Of a stretch of 18,107 nucleotides of DNA, positions 6,047-12,025 are shown piece after piece. The stretch is taken from assembly GCA_964576705.1 (NCBI GenBank), contig CAZNVI010000017.1, positions 1-18,107 on the forward strand, read 5' to 3'. This DNA comes from CAYMDS01 sp964576705 (lineage in GTDB: Bacteria > Patescibacteriota > Microgenomatia > Levybacterales > UBA12049). Both the position numbers and the translations under genes were made by a program. The stretch's first letter is position 1. Each line of letters begins with the position of its first letter. A model generated the notes under the pieces. That model made no database searches and had not been told where the DNA came from. It saw only the letters and a program-made list of their open reading frames with translations.

Positions 6047-7904
6047 AACGTATCGGTAAAATTATTTTCTGTTCAGCTTTGGCGATGATTTGCCTTGTCA
6101 TATCTACAGAGTCTGGTTTTACGCTGACTCCGGTTATTCCCCAGCTCACCAGTTTTTCAATAATTTGCTGATGATGTGGTATCGATAATGAATGTCCGAA
6201 TATTACAGATGGAATATTATAATTATTAGCTGTTTTAATAATTTTTTCAACAGACTTTATTACTGATTCATCTGTTTCATTATAAAGCGGTGCGGTGTCT
6301 GAATTCTCTTTATCAATACCCAGTGTAAGCATGGCCAGACATTCTAAATTTATCGACAATCCGTCAATTCCTGTGTCACAAAACTTATCAAGTAATACTA
6401 CGTTTGATGGCGTTGAAACCATCATCCATAGTTTAAAAGAAGCAGAGCGGTGTAAGTTTAATGCTCCCAGAATTTTTTTAATTTCTACTAACTCAGAAAC
6501 GTTTCTTATAAATGGAACCATAAGATGGAGATTTCTATAACCATATTTATTTCTAAGATATGAAATGGCTTCCAGTTCTATTTTAAGTAGTGCCGTGTCA
6601 TGGATATGCCGATATGCACCGTGATAACCAAGTAACGGATTAGGTTCGGGTGGAGTATGATACTTGCCGCTTCGGAGTTTAATCAAATCGTTCGTCGTTA
6701 AATCGCTTAAACAATAAATAACCGGATTTGGATTATTCGAATTCAAAATAGGCTCAAGATAGAGAACAATTTTTTTAATGATATCAATTTTTCTGCTTGT
6801 CTTAATTAATACGCTAGGGTGAGTCCCGATTTTTTTAAATATTATGTTAGCATTTAAAATCCCGACCCCGTCTGCCTGTATATTGATTATATCTTCAGAT
6901 TCTAAAGTGTTTGAGAGATCTTGGTAAACTTTAGTTGCGGTTTTGGATATTATTGATGTATGACTATTTGGAACTTTACTGATAATAGAATGGTTAGTTT
7001 TATCTTTTATAGCTATTTTATGTATGCTGTGATCAATGTCCAAATTTTTGCATGTAGTAATATAAAACTTTCCATCTTTAAACACCCAGCTGCTTACTTT
7101 AGGAAAATAAAAATGTTTTTCAAGTTTTTTACCTATTTTTGCCAAAGCTATAATATCGTGATTTAGAAAGACCGTTTGTTTCTTACCTAATTCCTTTTTC
7201 GCAATTAACAAGTCGTTTTTAGATACTACATATCGATCATATTCATCTGATCCGGAATTTTTATTCTCTGATGAGCCTCTTTTCGCCTGGATTAGAATTT
7301 TGTTAGGGTCATTTGTCTCGGGATCCCGTGTGTAAAGATAGCCTGATGATTCAGGTTTAATATATTTTTGGACGATGACAGAAATGCCGGAGTTAAAGTG
7401 GTTCGTTTTATTCCGACTTTGAAACATTAAAGATTCCGGGTCGAAGTTGGTAGCCCATATTTTTTTTAGCTTAACTAAAAGATCAGCATCGCCGGCAGCA
7501 ACCACGCTTGACTCAGCTTTTTTTACATTTTGGGATGTATAAGAGGGAAGTAAGGTAATTTTCGGCGAAGAGAGTACTCCGCCCAATTTTTTATAAGCAG
7601 AATGAATAGTTTTTATAAATTCGTCAGTATAGACTAGCTGGTTGAAGTATTTTTTAATATCTTCATGTGCATGATTAACAGATTCGGGGTACCGGTAGTC
7701 TGTATGGGATAGTATTTGTTGGATTTTTAGCGATAAGTTATTGTTTTTTATAGCCTGAAAATAAGCATATGCAGGTATAATAAAACCGTCAGGTACGGGT
7801 ATGTCAGAATTCGTCATTTCCCCTATTTGTGCAGCGGTTTCCCCAAGTGAGGTAGTGTCAGAATCGCGAATTAGAGAGAAGTCCAATATATAGTTAGCGT
7901 GCAT
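6039..7904 (-). CDS. PEP synthase-like protein lacking the phosphohistidine domain and active-site residues
   Basis: This 621-residue protein is related to phosphoenolpyruvate synthase (E. coli PpsA, about 790 residues). The N-terminal ATP-grasp-like half is recognisable from LGETAAQIGEM and IPVPDGFIIPAYAYF (20-49) to YITTCKN (281-287), but the RSSATAED motif is absent. The central swivelling domain with its TCHAAI phosphohistidine motif is missing. The sequence passes from about residue 288 straight to KVYQDLSNT and ADGVGILNANIIFKKIGTHP (344-363). The C-terminal PEP/pyruvate-binding barrel is present, but the catalytic Arg of VRLSD is Cys398, the Arg of GFRGAGR is His428, the Glu of MCEIPSN is Ser497, SNDMTQ reads LECLAM (520-525), and the catalytic Cys of CGQ is Phe569. 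The reading frame is intact, which suggests a retained non-catalytic role. It is the first gene of the operon. Confidence 0.85.
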   Translation of the reverse strand: MHANYILDFSLIRDSDTTSLGETAAQIGEMTNSDIPVPDGFIIPAYAYFQAIKNNNLSLKIQQILSHTDYRYPESVNHAHEDIKKYFNQLVYTDEFIKTIHSAYKKLGGVLSSPKITLLPSYTSQNVKKAESSVVAAGDADLLVKLKKIWATNFDPESLMFQSRNKTNHFNSGISVIVQKYIKPESSGYLYTRDPETNDPNKILIQAKRGSSENKNSGSDEYDRYVVSKNDLLIAKKELGKKQTVFLNHDIIALAKIGKKLEKHFYFPKVSSWVFKDGKFYITTCKNLDIDHSIHKIAIKDKTNHSIISKVPNSHTSIISKTATKVYQDLSNTLESEDIINIQADGVGILNANIIFKKIGTHPSVLIKTSRKIDIIKKIVLYLEPILNSNNPNPVIYCLSDLTTNDLIKLRSGKYHTPPEPNPLLGYHGAYRHIHDTALLKIELEAISYLRNKYGYRNLHLMVPFIRNVSELVEIKKILGALNLHRSASFKLWMMVSTPSNVVLLDKFCDTGIDGLSINLECLAMLTLGIDKENSDTAPLYNETDESVIKSVEKIIKTANNYNIPSVIFGHSLSIPHHQQIIEKLVSWGITGVSVKPDSVDMTRQIIAKAEQKIILPIRYV

Positions 7905-7910
7905 AGATAT

Positions 7911-7916
7911 ATTTTA
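7911..7916 (-). promoter_or_regulatory. Probable -10 element of the three-gene minus-strand operon
   Basis: On the minus strand TAAAAT ends 6 nt before the ATG at 7904, the same leaderless geometry as uvrB, lexA and rsmI. No ribosome binding site precedes the ATG. The region is AT-rich, so a chance match is possible. Confidence 0.35.
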
Positions 7917-7957
7917 ATTATGATAAAGGCAATTATAATTATCAAGAGAGATTCCTG

Positions 7958-7986
7958 TTGTGATCAAAGGCAAACTATTCTATACT
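7958..7986 (+). promoter_or_regulatory. Sigma-70-type promoter of the type IV pilus operon
   Basis: TTGTGA (7958-7963) and TATACT (7981-7986) are separated by exactly 17 bp, matching TTGACA at four of six and TATAAT at five of six positions. Transcription would start near 7993 and give a leader of about 20 nt before the HPt gene. No comparably good promoter was found between the following genes up to 17302, so it probably drives the whole cluster. Confidence 0.6.
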
Positions 7987-8011
7987 TTAGGTATAGGTTA
8001 GTGTAAAAGTT

Positions 8012-8398
8012 ATGGATGATATATCGCAATTCCAGGATTTATTTTTAGAAACATCATCAGATCACATAGATAAGCTTACTTCGTTACTTACTAAGTATAA
8101 AGAATCTTCTGATGTCACTCTCATCGACGGTATACATCTGCATCTTCACTCGTTAAAGGGTGAAGTGTTAGCTATGAAGTATTCCCAACTGGGTGAGTAT
8201 ATTACGGTTTTAGAGCTTTTCGTGAAATCACTTAAGGTATCAAATTCTATTTTGTCTGATGATAAAATTCAAATAATATATGACAGTTTATCGGTAGTAG
8301 TTCAGGCGATACAGCATATTAAAGATGAAAAAAAAGAACCTTCGGGTTTAGAAGCTAAATCTGCAATCCTAAAGCAACAATTGGGAATAACACTATGA
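8012..8398 (+). CDS. HPt (histidine phosphotransfer) domain protein
   Basis: This 128-residue, mostly helical protein carries the HPt signature HxLKG at residues 46-50 (HSLKGE), with His46 the expected phospho-accepting residue, followed by a helix-rich LGEYITVLELF segment like that in CheA P1 domains. HPt proteins shuttle phosphate between histidine kinases and receiver domains. There is no kinase domain here. It overlaps the receiver gene by 4 nt (ATGA), so the two are translationally coupled and likely act as a pair. The position at the head of a pilus operon suggests control of pilus assembly or retraction, an inference from context. A degraded CheA P1 module is an alternative description. 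Confidence 0.8.
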   Translation: MDDISQFQDLFLETSSDHIDKLTSLLTKYKESSDVTLIDGIHLHLHSLKGEVLAMKYSQLGEYITVLELFVKSLKVSNSILSDDKIQIIYDSLSVVVQAIQHIKDEKKEPSGLEAKSAILKQQLGITL

Positions 8399-8772
8399 AC
8401 AAAAATTTACTTTTAATTGAAGATGACAAATTTTTTCAGAACTTTTATCTTACAAAACTAACTGAGAAAGGATTTAACGTAACTCTTGCTGCAGATGGAA
8501 AAGAAGGGTTAGATAAATTACAAAACGGGACATTTGACTTAATGTTACTTGATTTAATAATGCCCCGATTAAACGGATTTGAGGTTTTAAAAAAAAGATC
8601 TGAAAGTGATAAGTTTAAAAGTATACCGGTAATAGTATTTTCGACTCTATCACAGGATAAGGACTTGAGTGAAGCAAAAAATCTCGGAGCAAATGATTAT
8701 ATAAATAAAACCTTTTATAATTTCGACGACCTATTAAATAAAATAAACAAACTATTAGCTATTAATAATTAG
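8395..8772 (+). CDS. Single-domain CheY-like response regulator
   Basis: The 125-residue product is one receiver domain with no output domain. It shows the acidic pocket Glu9/Asp10/Asp11 (LLIEDD), phospho-acceptor Asp53 (LLDLIMP), switch residue Ser83 (VIVFSTLS) and Lys105 (DYINKTF). The Pro that normally follows this Lys in receivers (KPF) is replaced by Thr. It is coupled to the HPt gene by an ATGA overlap and precedes pilB by 22 nt. By analogy with PilG/PilH-type regulators it may bind a pilus component when phosphorylated. That role is inferred from context only. Confidence 0.92.
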   Translation: MNKNLLLIEDDKFFQNFYLTKLTEKGFNVTLAADGKEGLDKLQNGTFDLMLLDLIMPRLNGFEVLKKRSESDKFKSIPVIVFSTLSQDKDLSEAKNLGANDYINKTFYNFDDLLNKINKLLAINN

Positions 8773-8777
8773 CTATT
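8754..8777 (+). repeat. 10-bp direct repeat at the end of the receiver gene
   Basis: ATTAGCTATT occurs at 8754-8763 and again at 8768-8777, separated by AATA. The first copy encodes the C-terminal residues of the receiver and the second spans its stop codon, so a short tandem duplication may have shaped the gene end. No function is evident. Confidence 0.5.
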
Positions 8778-8794
8778 AGCCCATACCTGCCTGT

Positions 8795-10480
8795 ATGTAC
8801 CTAGAACAAGATAAGCTAATAGAGCTGTTAAAGAAAAACGGCTTAATTAATGACGAAAGAATAAACGAGATTTTGGATTTCGCCAAGAACTCGCGTTTAT
8901 CTTTAGAAGAAGCATTAATCGAGAAAGATATAATTTCAGACGAACAGCTAGGTATGTTAATAGCTGATTATTATAAGATACCTTTTGTAACTCTTTCTAA
9001 GCTGTCAATCCCCGATGATGTTGCCCGAATAATTCCGGAACGTGTTGCACGTAAGCAAAAAGTAGTAGCTTTTTCCCGGGATGATGCAGAAGTTAAATTA
9101 GCCATGGCTGATCCTTCTAATAAAGAGATTGCTGACATGGTAAGTAAAAAAACCGGATTAAAAGTAGTTCCGCATTTTGCTACAGAACGTGATATTTATG
9201 ATGTCCTAAGAATTTATAAAAAAGATTTGCAGAAAGCATTTGATACATTTATTAAAGATCATTTAGAAAAATCGGGAAGGATTATTTTAAATGATGCACC
9301 TGTCGGAAAAATAGTAGATGCGATAATAAACTATGGCTATCATGATAATGCATCTGATATCCATATAGAACCACAGGAAAAAAATTCGCTCGTGCGTTTC
9401 AGAATCGACGGAGTACTTCATGATGTACTTATTTTTCCTAAAGCTCTTCATGATCAGATAGTTACCAGAATAAAAGTTTTATCCCGTCTTCGTACCGATG
9501 AGCATCTGGCGCCCCAGGATGGAAAAATGAGAATGTCAGTAGATGTAGATGAAATAGACATTCGTGTTTCCATATTGCCAATATCAGACGGTGAAAAAAT
9601 AGTTCTCCGTTTATTAACATCTAGATTGAAGCTATTTTCATTACTGGATTTAGGTATGAATGAAGCAGACTTAAAAAAGGTCGATCGGGCATATGGTAAG
9701 TCTTTCGGTATGATTCTCTCAACCGGTCCTACCGGATCAGGAAAAACTACAAGTATTTACGCCATATTAAAAATTTTAAATACTAGGGAAAAAAATATTA
9801 CGACAATTGAAGATCCTGTCGAGTACCGCATTAAGGGTGTTAACCAAATAAATGTAAACACTAAGACTAATCTTACTTTTGCAAGCGGATTAAGGTCTAT
9901 TTTAAGGCAGGATCCAAATATAGTCTTCGTTGGAGAGATAAGAGACAGTGAAACTGCAGGAATCGCTGTAAATGCAGCGCTTACAGGACATTTGGTTTTA
10001 TCTACTTTACATACAAATGATGCAGCTACAACTCTTCCGCGTCTAATAGATATGAAAGTTGAACCTTTTTTAGTAGCGTCTACGGTGAATGTAATAGTAG
10101 GTCAGCGTTTGGTTCGAAAAATTTGTGAAATGTGTAAAGCATCGACAGAGATCGACAAAAGTGAATTAAATAAAAATCTCTCAGAAGATCTCATTAAAAA
10201 GCACTTTGGTGATGGTGAAAAGATAAGGATATATCAAGGGAAGGGTTGTAAGGTGTGCCACGAGACAGGGTATACAGGACGCTTGGGTGTATTTGAAGTA
10301 CTTGAAGTCTCAAAAGAAATAAAAAGACTGATTGTAGAGAGGTCTGATTCTGATGTTATCACGAAAAAGGCAGCTGAAGAAGGAATGACATCCATGCTTG
10401 AAGACGGATTAGATAAGATCGCGCGAGGTCTGACCACTCTTGAAGAAGTACTTCGTGTTACTAAAGTAGAAACTATATGA
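8795..10480 (+). CDS. pilB: Type IV pilus assembly ATPase PilB (GspE family)
   Basis: PilB is the cytoplasmic hexameric ATPase that powers pilin polymerisation. The 561-residue protein has an N-terminal GspE/MshEN domain (about 1-140, LAMADPSNKE at 102-111) and a full ATPase core. The core shows Walker A GPTGSGKTT at 311-319, the Asp box TIEDPVEY at 337-344, Walker B IVFVGEIRD at 376-384, and the His box HLVLSTLHTNDA at 399-410. Two CxxC pairs, Cys444/447 and Cys485/488, form the zinc-binding tetracysteine motif found in PilB/GspE and absent from PilT. Length and domain order are normal. It overlaps pilC by 4 nt (ATGA). No clear Shine-Dalgarno sequence precedes its ATG, 22 nt after the receiver gene. 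Confidence 0.96.
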   Translation: MYLEQDKLIELLKKNGLINDERINEILDFAKNSRLSLEEALIEKDIISDEQLGMLIADYYKIPFVTLSKLSIPDDVARIIPERVARKQKVVAFSRDDAEVKLAMADPSNKEIADMVSKKTGLKVVPHFATERDIYDVLRIYKKDLQKAFDTFIKDHLEKSGRIILNDAPVGKIVDAIINYGYHDNASDIHIEPQEKNSLVRFRIDGVLHDVLIFPKALHDQIVTRIKVLSRLRTDEHLAPQDGKMRMSVDVDEIDIRVSILPISDGEKIVLRLLTSRLKLFSLLDLGMNEADLKKVDRAYGKSFGMILSTGPTGSGKTTSIYAILKILNTREKNITTIEDPVEYRIKGVNQINVNTKTNLTFASGLRSILRQDPNIVFVGEIRDSETAGIAVNAALTGHLVLSTLHTNDAATTLPRLIDMKVEPFLVASTVNVIVGQRLVRKICEMCKASTEIDKSELNKNLSEDLIKKHFGDGEKIRIYQGKGCKVCHETGYTGRLGVFEVLEVSKEIKRLIVERSDSDVITKKAAEEGMTSMLEDGLDKIARGLTTLEEVLRVTKVETI

Positions 10481-11529
10481 AAACTGAACGTGCCTCACTT
10501 TCTAACAATGATAAAATTACTTTGATTAGTAATATGGCAACTATGTTGTCCGCAGGAATTCCGATACTTGAAGCGGTTGATTCTTTATTAGATGGATCGA
10601 AGGGTGGTCAAAAATTAATTCTGGATACACTAAAAGATGATTTAGTGCAGGGAAAACGTGTACATACTACATTTAGTAAATTTCCACGGATTTTTGACAA
10701 AGTGACGGTAAACATCGTCAAGGCTTCAGAAGAGGCAGGAACTCTGAACGTAACATTAAAAGATATAATAACCATCTTAAAAAAGGATATAGAGTTTAAT
10801 GACAAGATCAGATCCGCATTAGTTTATCCTGTATTCATTTTATTTGTTTTTATAGGTGTACTTATAATGATTTTGACGGTAGTCGTTCCTAAGATTGCGA
10901 CTGTATTTAGGCGAATGAACGTAGAGCTTCCGGTGCCGACGCAGGTAATGATTTTTTTATCTGATTTGATACTCAACTACACGATACAGTTAATATTAGC
11001 TGTGGTTATTATCGGCAGCTTGTTCATATTTTTTTATAAAAGAAAAAAACGTTTTATTTTAAATATATTTTTTTCATTACCGTATGTATCGAGATTAGCC
11101 CGCGAGATAGATCTAACAAGATTTTCCCGCAGTATGTATCTTCTTTTAACTGCCGGAATTCCAATCACGTCAGCTCTTGAGTTGAGTCAGGAAGTTGTTT
11201 TGAAAAAAGAAGTTAATAAGGCTATTATTCACTCGAAGGATGCAGTAATTTCGGGAAAAAAGATTTCTGAAGGATTTAAAGATTTTAAAGGTGTTTTCCC
11301 GAATGTTATGATAAAAATTGTTGAAGCGGGAGAAAAAACCGGTTCCTTAGATAAATCAATGCAAGACAGCTCTGATTACCTGGATTATCAGGTTTCGAGT
11401 ACAGTCAAACTCGTGACAGCGTTAATTGAACCTGTGATGTTGGTATTTGTGGGGGTAATGGTAGGCGGAATGATGCTTGCAATTATTGCACCTATATATA
11501 GCTTGGTTGGGCAAGTAGGAGGAAGATAA
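10477..11529 (+). CDS. pilC: Type IV pilus inner-membrane platform protein PilC (GspF family)
   Basis: PilC is the membrane platform on which PilB acts to add pilin subunits. The 350-residue protein has two GspF domains. The first (about 12-140) contains MLSAGIPILEAVDSLL, VKASEEAGTL and ALVYPVFILF. The second (about 213-340) contains the matching LLTAGIPITSALELS, VEAGEKTGSL and ALIEPVMLVFVG. Likely membrane segments lie at about 115-140, 168-187 and 311-339. It is shorter than typical 400-residue PilC proteins because the N-terminal extension is missing, as in several Gram-positive-type systems. Its start overlaps the pilB stop, indicating coupled translation. Confidence 0.95.
   Translation: MKTERASLSNNDKITLISNMATMLSAGIPILEAVDSLLDGSKGGQKLILDTLKDDLVQGKRVHTTFSKFPRIFDKVTVNIVKASEEAGTLNVTLKDIITILKKDIEFNDKIRSALVYPVFILFVFIGVLIMILTVVVPKIATVFRRMNVELPVPTQVMIFLSDLILNYTIQLILAVVIIGSLFIFFYKRKKRFILNIFFSLPYVSRLAREIDLTRFSRSMYLLLTAGIPITSALELSQEVVLKKEVNKAIIHSKDAVISGKKISEGFKDFKGVFPNVMIKIVEAGEKTGSLDKSMQDSSDYLDYQVSSTVKLVTALIEPVMLVFVGVMVGGMMLAIIAPIYSLVGQVGGR
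11517..11523 (+). promoter_or_regulatory. Strong Shine-Dalgarno sequence before the GspH-like gene
   Basis: AGGAGGA lies 7 nt before the ATG at 11531, inside the last codons of pilC. It is the best ribosome binding site in the window. It contrasts with the leaderless-looking first genes of other transcription units and fixes the start of the next gene. Confidence 0.7.
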
Positions 11530-11530
11530 T

Positions 11531-12025
11531 ATGGCTAAGGACAAAGAGCTGAGGGCAAAGGTGAACTTCAATCTGCCGGGGTTCACTCTTGCTGAATTGC
11601 TTGTGACTATGGCGATTTTCGCTACATTAGTCGGTATCGCTACTATTAATCTGGTAGGAGCCAGGCAACGGGCATCACTAAATACTTCATCTGAAATATT
11701 AATAGGGGATCTTCGTCAACAGCAGTTAAAGTCGATGATTGGCGATACAGAGGGAAGAGCGAATCCCGATAGATACGGAATACATTTGGGCACAAACGAT
11801 TACACACTTTTTCATGGTAACACATATAATTCCGGGGATGCTTCTAATTTTACAGTAGAACTGGGAGATAATATTCAATTTGTTGGAACTTACTCAGATT
11901 TAATATTTGCGCGTGTGAGCGGAGAGCTATCAGCAGGTGGTTCAATTATTTTGGAAGATAATACCACTAATACCCAAAAAACACTACAGTACAATAGATA
12001 CGGGGTAATAACGGATGTTGATTAA
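11531..12025 (+). CDS. Type IV prepilin/pseudopilin, GspH-like
   Basis: The 164-residue protein carries a class III signal. After a 17-residue charged leader ending in Gly17, the mature part begins FTLAELLVTMAIFATLVGIATINL with Glu22 at the +5 position. Prepilin peptidase should cut after Gly17. The hydrophobic helix is followed by a region resembling GspH/FimT minor pilins (SSEILIGDLRQQQLKSMIGD) and a beta-rich C-terminal domain. Minor pilins of this type help initiate pilus assembly at the tip. The gene overlaps the next prepilin gene by 11 nt. No prepilin peptidase gene is in the window. Confidence 0.9.
   Translation: MAKDKELRAKVNFNLPGFTLAELLVTMAIFATLVGIATINLVGARQRASLNTSSEILIGDLRQQQLKSMIGDTEGRANPDRYGIHLGTNDYTLFHGNTYNSGDASNFTVELGDNIQFVGTYSDLIFARVSGELSAGGSIILEDNTTNTQKTLQYNRYGVITDVD

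Noticed and set aside
8395..10480. Recoding of TGA as Gly, known in some Patescibacteria (Gracilibacteria, Absconditabacteria).
   Set aside because: TGA ends the HPt gene, pilB and the 15030 prepilin exactly where overlapping or adjacent starts expect it, and no conserved protein contains an internal TGA.
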